64,000 nucleotides of DNA from Bolinopsis microptera. Taxonomy: Eukaryota; Ctenophora; Tentaculata; Lobata; Bolinopsidae. The stretch's first letter is position 1. The number at the start of each line of letters is the position of its first letter. Of the stretch, positions 12,958-25,026 are shown piece after piece. The notes below the pieces were generated by a model. The model worked only from the letters and a program-made list of their open reading frames with translations. It searched no databases and was not told the origin of the DNA. Made by a program: the position numbers and the translations under genes. Where the stretch lies: positions 4,917,230-4,981,229 of the forward strand of contig NC_087079.1 of NCBI RefSeq assembly GCF_026151205.1, in the 5' to 3' direction.

Positions 12958-13451
12958 AGTTATACGTATAGCAGCTTGAGGTAATAGTTATACCATCTCC
13001 AGTCTGGTCAATGAGTGCACACTGCACATTGCAATTATCTCAGCACAGTTCTGCGTGGAGACCATGATGGTCCCCTTTCGGGCCTTATAACTCCGCCCTC
13101 ACTATAAGTCGACCCGTGAACAAAATACCAAGTACGGGTTTTCCTTGCCAACACGACAAGAAACATTTTATTCGTACGACGAAGCCGAGAAGGTTCTTAA
13201 AGTTTTTTGAAATCTTTGCCCAAATTCGAGCACCGCCAGCACAGTTCATAAAGCAGACTTTCTTAAGAGTCACAAATATCATGCTGCTAATCCTCAAGGG
13301 TACCGGGGTACCCTGAGAGGAATTGCTAAGGAACAAGCAACCGGAAATTACTCAAATTTCAAGGCTTTCCATTTTTGGAGCTACCTACCTGGTCTAAAGT
13401 GGTACAGTGCAAATTATATATTTATTTTAAACTTGTTAATTTTTATCATAA

Positions 13452-13542
13452 TATAGTAAAACCCCGATTTACTGGAAACCCCGATTTACCGTGACTCTTT
13501 CCTTCCTCCAAACTCCATGGTAAATTGGGGTTTTACTGTATA
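13452..13542. mobile_element. Short pogo/Tigger-like inverted-repeat remnant
   Basis: A small palindromic unit: TATAGTAAAACCCCGATTTA on the left and its near complement (TAAATTGGGGTTTTACTGTA) on the right, with a TA at each outer edge. AAAACCCCGATTTA-type termini resemble those of pogo/Tigger elements with TA target duplication; the assignment is by resemblance only. No coding capacity. Confidence 0.5.
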
Positions 13543-13645
13543 ACAACAGTTTCAGTTTTCATTATTCCTTAAAATTCGAAATGAACTGTATTGTAATTGA
13601 TCCCGATATGGTTACATTAACCCAAAATAAATGGTGTCATCAAAT

Positions 13646-13832
13646 AATAGTACCATCACTAGAGTAGACACTATTCAAAATAAGGCAGAGATAATATGGA
13701 TATTAGACTAAACTTAATAATAACTAATATCTTAATTAATATATATACTATATCAATTAATAGTACCATCACTAGAGTAGACACTATTTAAAATAAGGCA
13801 GAGATAATATGGATATTAGTTAAACTTAATAT
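13646..13832. repeat. Direct repeat of about 72 bp
   Basis: AATAGTACCATCACTAGAGT... through ...GGATATTAG occurs at about 13646-13713 and again at 13759-13828 with one substitution, separated by about 45 bp of AT-rich DNA. The second copy runs into the adjacent inverted-repeat element, so an insertion may have separated or copied it. Confidence 0.85.
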
Positions 13833-13851
13833 CCGCTATGGAACTGGGAGG

Positions 13852-14161
13852 TTACCCCCAAGTTCCATAGCGGATATTATGCCAAATTATTAGACGGAGG
13901 TCCATTTCTACGGCGATGATTCTCCGGCTCCGTCTACTGTATTAGACGGAGATGAAGCTCTCCGGGAATTTTTCGGAGATTGTAGCAGTTTGTGGCAGTT
14001 TCTTTGCATTTTGCTCCATCTGTGAGAATCAACAAAATTACCGTAGATGGTCTCCGGATAAGGTTATGGAACTGCAATCCGGAGAAATTTCCGAAGAAAT
14101 ATTAGTTGACGATCTCCGTCTAATAATTTGGCATAATATCCGCTATGGAACTGGGGGGTAA
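13852..14161. mobile_element. MITE-like element, 310 bp
   Basis: Terminal inverted repeats of about 47 bp start TTACCCCCAAGTTCCATAGC and contain AATTATTAGACGGAG; the right terminus is the complement and ends GGGGGGTAA. An extra partial terminus (CGCTATGGAACTGGGAGG) sits just outside the left end, making a local palindrome at 13830-13878. The internal sequence repeats GACGGAG/TCTCCG motifs. No transposase. The right end coincides with the start of the reverse-transcriptase frame, so the element abuts or was co-mobilised with the LINE. Confidence 0.75.
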
Positions 14162-15878
14162 AGCTGTGCAAATTATAACTTTTGAAAGAATAAACCCTCC
14201 TCCCACGAATGCGGATATGTCTGACCTGGACCATCTTGAAGTGGTTCCATGCTTTCCTTATCTTGGTGATGGTGATGGTCCCCCCACAAGACTTGAGATT
14301 TTAAACTGTCTCAAAAAATTGAAGAATCACAAAAGTGCTGGGATTGACGAAATCTCTAATGAGCAGTTAAAGTATGGGGCAAGTGGTCTTGTGGATAGGA
14401 TGGAGAAATTGTTCTCTAAAGTTTGGAATTCAGAAGCAGTGCCTGACGACTGGTTGAAAGGCATCGTGATAATTGTACCAAAGAAGGGTGATACCTCTCA
14501 TTGCTCCAATAATAGGGGGATCACTCTAAGATCTACGGCATCTAAACTGTATCAAATCATCATATTACAACGCATGAGTGACGGTTTAGAAAGTCTGCTA
14601 CGAGACAATCAGTGTGGGTTTAGAAAGAACAGATCATGCATTGATCAGATTTATTCACTCCGCACTATTATACATAACTGCATTGAATATAATCTCCCCC
14701 TGTATGTAAATTTTGTGGACTTCAAGGCAGCTTTTGATTCCATCGACAGGAATTATATTTGGAAAGCTTTCAGTCATTATGGCCTGCCATGTAAATACAT
14801 TCGAATAATACAGGCATTCTTTAATGGAACTGTTAGTGCTGTTAGACACAATGGTGAACTATCAGAATGGTTTGAAGTAAGTTCAGGCAGTGGCCAAGGA
14901 GACATTCAGGGTCCCCCACTTTTTAATGTCTGCCTCAATGTGGCTGCTGAGAGAACAGAAAGCAACAAAGTGGTGTCCCACGGAGCGGTTCTTCAAAGAT
15001 CTATCAGTCCGCTCGTTGATGATATCACTGTGTTAGATACAGATTATGCAGATGACATGGCTGTACTGGATAACAGCGAGGAAGGTCTTCAAGAAACAAC
15101 TGACCTTTTGTGTATGTATGGTGCCCAGGGAGGTCTTAGAATCAATGGTAAAAAGACTGAGGCTATGGTCATTGGTAAAGCAACCTCTCAACGGCCATAC
15201 ACGAAAGAAGCCACAGTGAACATCACTGTTGAAGACACGCCAGTGCAGCAAGTTAGTGACTTTACGTACTTAGGTACAATTATTTCCAGCGACGGTACTA
15301 TCGACCGTGAGCTGTCAGCTAGGATTCAGAAAGCTTCCGGAGCCTTCAATCAACTGAGTAATATATGGAAAAACCGCAACATCCAGTCTTATACAAAGAT
15401 CAGGATTTATAAGGCAGCGGTTTTGACAATATTGTTATATGGTAGTGAGGTTTGGAACACAACCAAAAAGCAGCTACATCGCTTTGAGGTGTTCCATCAG
15501 CGTTGCTTGAGGAGAATACTTAGGATAAGATGGCTCGATCGGGTTAGAAACACTGAAGTGCTGGAGCGTGCAAAGATAAATCCAGTAGAGACGTACATAG
15601 GAGCAAACCGCCTGCGTTGGTTTGGCCATGTCACCAGAATGCCAGACACTAGGCTTCCTAAGTACCTGCTTAACTGGACCCCTGCCCATGGGAGAAGATC
15701 TAGGGGCCGTCCAAGAAAGAACTGGAGGAAATGTTTGCTGGAAGATGCTGCATCGTTTACAGGAAACACTGACATAGACCTAGAAGGAGCGAGCGAGATG
15801 GCTAGTGACCGCAAACTTTGGAGGGAGATGATACGTCACAAACGGGAGTTCATTGGTGCAGGCCACTCGAATGATTGA
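14162..15878 (+). CDS. Non-LTR retrotransposon reverse transcriptase, 5'-truncated
   Basis: The frame is open from 14145 to the stop at 15878 (577 codons); residues before about 12 derive from the neighbouring MITE, so the true element starts after it. It reads as the reverse-transcriptase half of a LINE ORF2: SAGIDEISNEQLKYG (finger region), IIVPKKGD, GITLRSTASKLYQI, QCGFRKNRSCIDQI, the first catalytic aspartate in VDFKAAFDS, SGSGQGDIQGP (usual form RQGxPLSP, altered here), and the catalytic YADD at DTDYADDMAVL. The C-terminal thumb/connection region follows, with YLGTIISSDG and a conserved tail (RLRWFGHVTRMPD, GRPRKNW). The upstream endonuclease domain is missing, so the copy cannot be autonomous, although its frame is uninterrupted, which implies recent insertion. 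The 3' end (CAAGTACAAGTAAGAAAGAA, 15892 on) is shared with another repeat in the window. Confidence 0.93.
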
Positions 15879-17040
15879 GGAGACCTAATCAAGTACAAGT
15901 AAGAAAGAAACAAAGCTCAAACTGCGGAACGAATCAAATAAAAAGAATGTTTTTATATTTTACTCAGCGATTGAATATTGATAGATTTGTATAGGACGCT
16001 CCTTTAATTTGATCACATGGAAAATTTGTAAATTGCTCGAGGCACCAGTATCAGTGCCATGTTAAGTTAATGTATGGCAGCTGATTAAGTCTGTGACGTT
16101 TTGCATTGCATTGTCAGGTTGTGGTTGAATATTTTCAAACGAGTAAGATGCTGATAAAACGAGATAGAAGTCAGAAACAAAAATGTGTTTTGGAGTGGCC
16201 AGAGACGTAGATGAGCTTTTCAGGCTGACTCTGAGTCGACACTGTGATTTATACTCACGTCTCTACGACTCCTGAAAATACCAGTAAGTATTTCCAGCAG
16301 TATTGAAGCACGTGCAATTATGTCATGATGGCAGGGAGGGTTGAGGTTGATCATTTTTTAATGACAAGGTATTTTATAATAATATAATGCAAATCCTGAA
16401 CCCACACTTCACATGTCATGCAAGAAAAGGGACCGACCACCGAGTCGGAGTAGCTGCTCCGTCTACAATAAAGACTATGACTCCACAACTTTATTGATTG
16501 CCTATCAATAAAGGTATACGTCATGGTAATGCATGACGTATTGTCTTGCTAGCGCCAGCATTTCAATCATAAAAGATTTCCGGTACCGTCATTTATTGGA
16601 GCAATAGAATGACATGAACTGGAGGTAAAGTTACCGAAGAGTAATCCAAAGAGATTTTTCCAGCTTGTTTTGAAGCAGCAGGTAATGAACACAGACTCTT
16701 TGACACCCTACAGCCGAGAAGTACTGGTAATTAGATGTGACTTTGTGAAAACCACAACTTTGTGATTGGCGGTGTAGATGCTTGCTCCAGGTTGAGACCG
16801 ACCAGGTAGGTACCAAAGGTGGTTTGAGATTGCTATTAAACTTCAAAATGAGGAGAGCATTGGTAGCTAAATGTTCGTTTAATACAAAGTACATATACAG
16901 TATGATATAGTATGACATTGACATAAAATTAAGGCGATGATCAAAAAATCAAGTTTTAGAGGATAAGTATGGCTAGGTTTTGCAAATCTGTGACGCCAAA
17001 TAAATCTACAGTGTGAGGGACTATACTTTTGTAATGACTT
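15879..17040. other. LINE 3' tail, then no recognised gene
   Basis: The first about 80 bases are the untranslated tail of the LINE, with AATAAAAAG near 15938. Beyond that is AT-rich unique sequence. A 97-codon minus-strand frame (16631-16924) has no recognisable domain and I cannot support it as a gene. Confidence 0.4.
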
Positions 17041-17044
17041 TACA

Positions 17045-17487
17045 TACACAGGGACTAAACTGTTCTGTCTGTTGCTATGACTACAGTGACTATACTGTTG
17101 CTATGACTACAGTGACTATAATACTGTTGCTATGACTACAGTGACTATACTGTTGCTATGACTACAGGGACTATACTGTTGCTATGACTACAGTGACTAT
17201 ACTGTTGCTATGACTACAGTGACTATAATACTGTTGCTATGACTACAGTGACTATACTGTTGCTATGACTACAGGGACTATACTGTTGCTATGACTACAG
17301 TGACTATACTGTTGCTATGACTACAGGGACTATACTGTTGCTATGACTACAGGGAATATACTGTTGCTATGACTACAGTGACTATACTGTTGCTATGACT
17401 ACAGTGACTATAATACTGTTGCTATGACTACAGTAACTATACTGTTGCTATGACTACAGGGACTATACTGTTGCTATGACTATGACA
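17045..17487. repeat. 25-bp minisatellite
   Basis: About 17 copies of a unit near GACTATACTGTTGCTATGAC plus TACAG. Some copies carry an extra three bases (ATAATACTG) and the CAGTG/CAGGG variants alternate in a higher-order pattern of about 130 bp. Non-coding. Confidence 0.92.
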
Positions 17488-17489
17488 GT

Positions 17490-19575
17490 GGCCCTTAAAT
17501 AGGAACTACACAGTCGTGCCGTCGTGGGGCACAATTATAAATGCGAATTGAATGCTGTTTTATTTTTGATGGTCGTTTATAAAGAAGCTTGACGTAGCGT
17601 ACAGTCGCAGTACAGCTGCAGTACTATCTAATGAACTTTCATGACGCAAGCATATTAAGATTAGAATATCCAAATTGCGTGATATTATGTTCATTATTAT
17701 AATATTAATAGTGGATTGTAAGCCTTGAAAATATACCTATGTAGCATTACAACTTCGGTTCCTTAATAGGTCGATGTCTAGCACAAAGAACTTTAAATGT
17801 TACAGTTGACACATATATAAAAGTTAAATGGATTGTCAAAGTTATGAAAGACGATCATCCGGTAAACAATTAATAAAATTGACAAACCTAAATTTCTTTG
17901 GAGTTGACGAGACAGCGCAAACATAAGAATTCGCGAAATTTTGGAGGTAACATTAGCTAGGCCTAGGAGATGTCAAATAATTGTCGGCCTCCTATCTTAA
18001 AACAATAGTTCCAGAATCAGCCTAAATTGTGTTACCCTCAGGCCTCTACACAAATCATCGATAGAATATTCAAATAATGCTCATTTATAATTACATAAAC
18101 TATAATAAACTAAATTTCGTCAAGATTAGCAATTAAGCTAACAAATTTAAATACTTTTGGTCCGTCTTACAAGTTACAGTGATTATTGGATTTGGATAAG
18201 CTGTAACAAAATAAAAAATCATTCAAAACCAATAGCTTTTAGTATTAAACAGTATTTGCCTTCGCAAGATAAAAAATTTAATGCACCAACTCTACGTGAT
18301 AAAAGGTGTAGTAACCTATATGGCACTTTGCTATAGTAAAACTAAATCGTTGACTTTTTGCAGCGGTTCCTAAGAAGTCCCTCAGATCGTTAGGACTATT
18401 TTAAGTCATTAAAGCTTATTCAAATACGTTAAAATGTAGAATATTGCATGTAGAACTTATTAAACAGGTGTATCGCTATTAGTATTATCATGATAAAGTA
18501 AAATTCTATATAAAACTATGTATGACAATGATAAGTGAACTCCATTTCTGAACTGGAAGGCGACGAAAACATTAATAAACAACTGACTTGGCTCATAATG
18601 GGCTCGTGATTTAGAAAAGAGCACTACACCCATGACTACAACCACGTGCGCGCTCTTCTTTGTTCAAGACGCGCGCACGTGGGCTATTATTATAGCTATG
18701 TATAACTGGTCCAGACCCCAGTTTAAATTTGGCACCACCATTATATCGATGGAACCAGTCTTTTTCTTTGGCGGGCCGATCCTGGAAGCAAGCACGACGG
18801 TGGACGCGTGTTTGCACTGTACGGTGACTATAGTGACTATATATATATATATATATATAATACTATAATATAATATATAATACAGTTGTTGGCTGCAAAT
18901 GGGTATAAGGGTATTTATTATAGTATTATCTAGAGAGAAATAAATCACAGGTTAATATTTAGTAATTGTGAGCTAATATTGAGCTGTTACTGCACAACAC
19001 GTGGACAGAGTTAAGTGTGTAGTGCACGTGCACATTTGTGTAGTGCACGTGCACATTTGTGTAGTGCACGTGAGAGTAACCTGCACGTGCACTAGAGCAC
19101 TACTAACTCATGAGCATATATACAACACACGTAAAATGGATTTCAAGTATAAAATCCTCTTCTAAATCCTCTCTACGCTAGGTAATACCTAATAACTTAA
19201 TAACTGTGCGGTTAGAAACTGTATAATCACTGAGCTCGTCCTTCACTGGGCCCGCACCTGCTAGTAGTGCTTTAGTAAACACTGGTATTAACAGCTCTGA
19301 TCTGCTCTCACACACGCACTTAGAATAAAACCTGGGCCACTGATCTCATCCGAATAGGAAATATAATACGTGGTCAAAGTTCTACATGATCTGTGTAGTT
19401 GAACTGTAAATAAAGGAGTGAGAGGGGAGTAAAACTGAAGGGAATATAAGTATTAAGTATAGCAGCTAGTAGTGCTGCCTCCACTGGCCCTATAATATTG
19501 CATCTCGCTTCCATCTCTACCTATACACTTTATCTACTCTGTATATGTTTATATACTTATATAGCAAATAGGCGG
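17490..19575. other. No recognised gene; (TA)n at 18838-18860 and a CACGTG cluster at 19000-19090
   Basis: AT-rich unique sequence. At 18641-18685 two arms (CCACGTGCGCGCTCTTC / GACGCGCGCACGTGG) form a short inverted repeat. At 19014-19090 the motif GTGTAGTGCACGTGCACATT is repeated three times and a fourth CACGTG follows. No exon could be supported. Confidence 0.4.
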
Positions 19576-20088
19576 CCGTTACCTTACAAGACTTATTTGT
19601 GGCGGACCAATTTGCGACGACCGAAATTTTGGCGGTCCGAAAATATGGCGAAATTGAACAAAAACCGTCACATTTCGGACGTCACAGAAAATAAGGGTAT
19701 TTTTCATCATTTTTTGTGACAGTAAGCAGTAAGGAAATTTCTGAAAATCGGTAAAATCATGTTCAAACTTAGTCTGTATTAAGACGGTAAGACTTTCATG
19801 TTAGCACATACATGTATTTTAATGCAAATTTAAACTGTATTGCTTGACATTCAATTCGTCATTGGTGTGGTGATAATTTGTCCCAAGATGCTAGAATTTA
19901 TTTATTTATTTTACTTGATATTACTTTTTAGAAAGAAAATAAAGCAGTGAAGGCACAGTCATTGAAATAAGCTAAAAGATAATGCGACGGATTCTATTAC
20001 GACGACCGAAATTTTGGCGGTCCGAAAATATGGCGAAATTTTCGGAAAACCGCCACATTTCGTACGTTATAAATATGTCTTGTAAGGT
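19576..20088. mobile_element. MITE-like element, about 513 bp
   Basis: The outer termini are inverted repeats: TTACCTTACAAGACTTATTT on the left and the complement of TTACCTTACAAGACATATTT on the right. Inside, the segment GACGACCGAAATTTTGGCGG plus TCCGAAAATATGGCGAAATT occurs as a direct repeat at about 19615-19655 and 20000-20040. No coding frame of note. Family not identified. Confidence 0.7.
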
Positions 20089-21020
20089 AATTTCGTCTGC
20101 AAAGATATAATTAATTAATTTCACTTCTCAGCATTGATTTATAGTAAAAAGTTATTTGAAAGATATAACCCATGCACTGCGTGCCAAACCTCTAAAACAG
20201 TAGGTAGTGGGCGAAATTTGTCCTTATTTCAGCGTCATGGGGTAGCAGATGGTTACTAAACCTTTTAGCCATTGTTGCTCTACCAATGACCATGAATGGC
20301 TTAAATACAACAATAAGAAATGGAGCTTTTCAAAAAGCAGGGAAACAAGATTTTAACCTATCCTAGGAGTCAATTGAATTGACTCCTATTATTCGATAGG
20401 CTAAAGTCTTAATCAGCTTAATTGACTTAATTCACAAAACTCGTTTTCATTTTTCAACACAATATAATATGCTGCTGTAACTTGAAAATTCTATTTCAAG
20501 ACGAGAATAAAGGACATGATTTAGTTATGTGTCGAACAGAGAATGGAAATATAGAGACACGAATAGTTTGCCATCCCATCTTCTGATTCCATTCCATGTA
20601 CCCTTACTGCTATGCCTATATAAGTTAGAAGCGTGCACATCTGTTTATCTGTTCCGATGATAAAAAATACAGTGTTAGAAATAAAGGTAAACCGTCGGTG
20701 GATGATTGATAATTAGTAGACTTCGATTTGAATCATTCGGGTAGGAATCGGCAGCTAGGGACACCAAAACAACAACGAATAAAAATGAGTACGTCACATT
20801 ACAGATTACTGACTACAAATAAGGTGATATATATCCCAATTTTCAGTCGATATCATTGCTCGGTCTACTTTTGTAAGTAATGGTCAAATGAATTTAAAGT
20901 TTACAAGGAAGCAATTACCTTCAAATGAAATTTGCTAACCAGCAAGTAAGTTAAGTTTAACACGATCTTCAAACAGAACATCTGCTTCAATAGTCAATGC
21001 TATTTAGGGAAAATGTCCAT
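20089..21020. other. No recognised gene
   Basis: AT-rich sequence. A short perfect palindrome AGGAGTCAATTGAATTGACT (plus CCT) lies near 20365-20387 and could form a hairpin. Nothing else is supported. Confidence 0.35.
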
Positions 21021-21024
21021 CAGC

Positions 21025-21225
21025 TATTGATCAGACCCTCTATGAGAACTCCTTCTCTGTAAAACCTGCAAAACTGTGGAATCCTTTGCCCAAGACCATG
21101 CCATAAACATTAACAACGCAACGGAACATACTGCATTCCAAGCAGCTATTGGACAGTATCTTGACAAAGAAATATCTCCAACTCCGGGTTACACCACCTC
21201 ATGCAGTAGCTCATTATAAGACTAT
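21025..21225 (+). pseudogene. LINE reverse-transcriptase C-terminal remnant
   Basis: Translation gives YENSFSVKPAKLWNPLPK, then after a one-base frame change NNATEHTAFQAAIGQYLDK. The pattern (conserved R/KP-A-x-LWN-LP, a spacer, then AF...L..L) is typical of the extreme C-terminus of LINE ORF2 proteins. The frameshift and the lack of upstream domains make it a dead fragment. Confidence 0.6.
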
Positions 21226-21229
21226 AACA

Positions 21230-21352
21230 TCCAGCCGGACATCCAGCCGGACGGTCTACTTCCAGCCGGACGGTCTACTTCCAGCCGGACGGTCTACTTC
21301 CAGCCGGACGGTCTACTTCCAGCCGAACGGTCTACTTCCAGCCGGACGGTCT
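21230..21352. repeat. 19-bp minisatellite
   Basis: Six to seven copies of CCAGCCGGACGGTCTACTT, the first truncated and one with CCGAACGG. It directly follows the LINE C-terminal remnant. Confidence 0.93.
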
Positions 21353-21359
21353 AATTCAA

Positions 21360-22105
21360 GTATACTAGTGCGATGACGCTGACTCTTTTGGCTAAACCTC
21401 ACCGAAGTATCGAAATAATTAGTATCAGTTCCCCATCCTTGACACAATCCCTAAATTCATTAAATTCAAACACAGCGTGTCTTCCGACACTTTATATTGG
21501 TTAATACCTAATTTTGACCTCCTCAATTACTATCTCACTTCCTCTCTTTATTACCACAATGATCCTTAATCTCTACTCTTTCTATTTTTTAGTCCAATCT
21601 CCTTTCACTCTATGTTCCTGTCTCACAAGCGAGTAATCAATATAATTGGTAAACTTTTTTATTGTTGAACGCGGCTTAAAAAGTATGCTTTCTCTGAGCT
21701 GAATATGAGCATTCCCCTACTCAAACCTTATCGGACTTTTAGCGCTCATTTTAATGTTCGTTCAAATAAAGTCCGCTAAGGTAATTTATTTGAATAGATC
21801 AAGATCGGTTTTTCCCACAATCAAACAACGAATGAGCTTCAAACATTCCAACAAAATCTTTATAACATCGGTAGAATATTTTCGTCCATCAACAGTACCT
21901 AACAAAGGTAGTAAATTAAATTGTAAAAAATAGGAACAAAGCTAATTCACAAAATGATGGAAAGCATTCGGGTATGGAGGTTTTGAGGCCCCACCTAGTA
22001 GTGAAAATACTAGTCCCAGCATAGAGGGTAGAATAATTTAAGGACCACTATCAAAAGAATTATTTTCAAATAAGAGAAGCATATCAAAAGGATCACATGA
22101 GTTTA
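21360..22105. other. No recognised gene
   Basis: Unique AT-rich sequence with no open frame or repeat that I can support. Part of it could be untranslated or decayed sequence of the adjacent LINE or Penelope-like remnants. Confidence 0.3.
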
Positions 22106-22109
22106 TACC

Positions 22110-22566
22110 ACATGGTTTTAAAGTTCTTAGTTTTTGAATAAGGAGGTGTTTATTAACTTATAAATTACTAGAACTAGAATTTTTAAGGATAAAAACGCCA
22201 TATGTAGTATCAAAATCAGATCTATTAGAAAGTTTATGTTGGTCTACAAGGTGACCTGCTCAACTATAAGTATAATTGTCATCTTAAAGGAAATCATCGC
22301 TAAACTTTAAAGGAAGGGCCTTTTGATAATTTATAAAAATTAGCTCTATGTTCAGTAACTTTTTCATGGAGTGTTTTAACAGCGCGACCAACATAACAAA
22401 AAGGGGAAAGACATAATTTACAGATGAAAATATAAATTAGATTATAACTAGAACAAGTTCCTGGTACTGGTTTGATTTTAACCCTATTGATACGATAAAA
22501 TTCCTCACTACCAATCATGGCACAACATTTGCAGTTCCTCTGGTGGCATGGTTCCGTCTTGGTCAA
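22110..22566 (-). pseudogene. Penelope-like element, GIY-YIG C-terminal remnant
   Basis: On the minus strand the frame starting at 22566 reads CNCKxCxMI then YNLIYIFICKLC, FCYVGRAVKTLHEKVTEHR, the arrangement of a Penelope-type GIY-YIG endonuclease: a Cys-rich lead, a degenerate first motif (LIY), YVG, and the downstream R/H helix. It stops at 22300; continuing in another frame, similarity resumes (YGVFILKNSSSSN, then LLIQKLRTLKPCGINS, the usual final W-I-x-x-L-x-T-x-x-P-x-G-L tail). Several stops and shifts separate the parts, so it is inactive. Confidence 0.6.
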
Positions 22567-22894
22567 AGTAATTTTTTCTGCATGTAATTGGGGATTGAGC
22601 AGTTTTCTTCACGAAGATGACCCAGTTCTTTTCACATAACTAAAGAGCTTTTTGCTATTGTTTGCTCCTGTTTTTGAGCTCTCAGCTGTGCTTGTCTTTC
22701 GGTGTTAGATGATAAGCTTGGAGACGTCTCTATAGATTCAAACTTTTCAATAATCTCTATCATTACTGAGTCACCTCCGAAGGTTCCCTCAATTAAATCA
22801 CTCGAATGGTGTTGTCAGGGGAAACAGGAGGTAGGATTGAGCTTTTGGAGGTGTTTCTGGAGGTCGGAAACCTGCGTTCAAATGTCTTGACTTT

Positions 22895-23337
22895 TGCTTT
22901 CTACCATTTTTTCCGTTCACCCTTTTGAAAAAAGGCAATAGTGAAAGGTTACGAATGGACGTTTTTGCAGAAAAACGTGGATTTTGGAGATAGCGATAGG
23001 CAGGTCTGAATATGTTGTCATCTGTCCTTCCGTCCGTTACCATGACAACCAGCGCGCAGTGCAGCGCGCGAGGATTGCTTGCGGAGATGTGATGTATAGA
23101 TAGCCTGTGGTCAATGAATGCGCGGCGCGACTGTGTTTCAATGTATATAACGGTGTAATGTATAGTATTAGGTTATAAGCGGGCCAAGCCCGATTTGTAC
23201 TTGGCATGCGTAGTATAGTGTACTGACGTGTATCAATATTATTATTATGAAGTGAGCTGATTGGAGCTTATATTTATAGTTATAGTGAACGGAAATCTAG
23301 CGTCCGCCAAAACGAAACAACGGGCGCAATTCTTGTT
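22895..23337 (-). repeat. Dispersed repeat family B, copy 1
   Basis: A roughly 440-bp sequence that recurs in opposite orientation at 38939-39372 and, truncated, at 61708-61895. The conserved end reads, on the minus strand, AACAAGAATTGCGCCCGTTG followed by TTTCGTTTTGG; the other end has CTTTCACTATTGCC. No coding frame. The sharp conserved end suggests a transposable element rather than a host duplication. Confidence 0.8.
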
Positions 23338-23347
23338 TAGGGTAGTT

Positions 23348-25026
23348 GCCCTGTTAAAAATCAGTCGCCTCTGAGAGGCTAGTCCACAGCCTCTGAGAGG
23401 GTAGTAGTTGCCTCTGAGAGGCTAGTCACTTGCCTCTGAGGCGCTACTACTACCCTCTCAGAGGCTGTGGACTAGCCTCTCAGAGGCTACTTACATACGC
23501 ACCGATTTGCGCGCCTGTGGAATTGTCAATAAATCCGCATGTCAATTTCGCGCGAAGAGTATCACAAATTCTGCATATGGCGACGCTCCTTCCCAGCCAA
23601 AAAAGTTTAATGGTTAGCATCTGTTAAATTTTAAAACTATCCACAAAGTGCCACACGCACTTGCATATTAGGAGAAATTTGATTTTGAAACCAAATTCTT
23701 GAAATTCATATTTTTTTGAGTCAACAATTTAGGAGAGACGTGTGAGCTGCAGCCGATACAAGCTGAATGCGATATTTCTATGTAAAACGCCATTTTTAAC
23801 GACCATACCAGTATAGTAGTTTATCATGTTAGTCAATCATTTGTTTCTCAGTTACATTTAATTTTTGCCACAGATCGACAATGTTCAACACCACAGGTAG
23901 AACAATATTCTTGTTTAAAGCTATCTATAAAAAATATGAGCTTTCTTTCTTGCTATGTTCTTTTAATAAATTGGGTATTATATTGAAGATGTCGTTAAAA
24001 ATTCACCCTAGTCCGATCCAGGAGAGTGGAGACACGTTTCCACTAAGAAATTGCATTCAACAAAATGTGGAAGGTGCGACTTTAGAAACTAAAATGAATA
24101 TCACATACCAATATTTCGTCCAATAGTTGTGGGGAGGACTGCAACTATTTGATGCCAAAACCAGACCAGACCAAAATTCCTGAAACGTAGGTGTTAAAAC
24201 GTAACCTTCGCCGAAAGAATACTTTATACACCGCCCATATTTTTCAACAAAAATTAAATTCTAAAACAAATACATAAAATGATTTATTACTTATAGTTTG
24301 TAAAGTCACCAATTTTTGCTCAAACAAGTTATATATAGATCTCTGCAGACGATAGCAACGACCAATATGATCTCTTGCCAGTAGCATTCTCCCTTTTTCA
24401 AATTGTTCGTAAGCATGGGCATCGATCCTGAAGTTTAGCGTGGAAGCAAAGATTGTACAATAACTCGTCACAAACACATTATGAACAGTTTAAGATATTA
24501 TGAAAAGTTATCATACCAACATGAAACCAGTCAGGAAATAGTAATTTTGAACATCTCAAAACTTTGCAACTTAACTCAATTGCCCGAATGATGCACGGTT
24601 TTGTTGATGTTTTGATTGGCTTAAATAAGCCCCCGAAACCTGAAATGTTTGCACTGTAAACAAAGATGGTTTTTAAACTAAGTTTATCAAGAAGTTTTCA
24701 TTTGATATATCCTGATTCCTGATAACGGAAACATCAGGAGTTGTAAAACAAATCCAGTTGTATCGAACAACATTTATGGATAGGTATAGCTGCTAAGGGA
24801 GGAAAAATTGTCCTGTCTTGTGTATAAGAGTTGCTATATTATCTATTATCTAGGCCATTTTAATTTAAAACAAAGTTTCTTCTTACTTGTACTTGAAAGG
24901 GTCTCCTCCTAGTCGATTGAGTGGCTTGTACCGCACAGTTACTTGTCCTGTCTGTGTCCATTTTGTTGTTTGTTGCTACATATTCTCCGTTGTTTTGACA
25001 TAATTGAAATCCATTAAAAGAGCTGC
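23348..25026 (+). repeat. Dispersed repeat family A, copy 1 (about 1.68 kb)
   Basis: Nearly identical to the reverse complement of 49531-51157. The left end, CCCTGTTAAAAATCAG, runs into a cluster of CCTCTGAGAGGCTAGTCCAC motifs in both orientations (23365-23490) that can fold into a strong hairpin; this copy has about 50 bp more of that cluster than copy 2. At the right end, on the minus strand, it carries TCAAGTACAAGTAAGAAGAA, the same tail as the LINE at 15892. Small open frames inside (23881-24126, 24244-24477 minus) are also present in copy 2 but have no recognisable domain. Confidence 0.85.

Noticed and set aside
16631-16924. 97-codon minus-strand frame
   Set aside because: Atypical composition, no motif and no supporting splice or polyadenylation sites.
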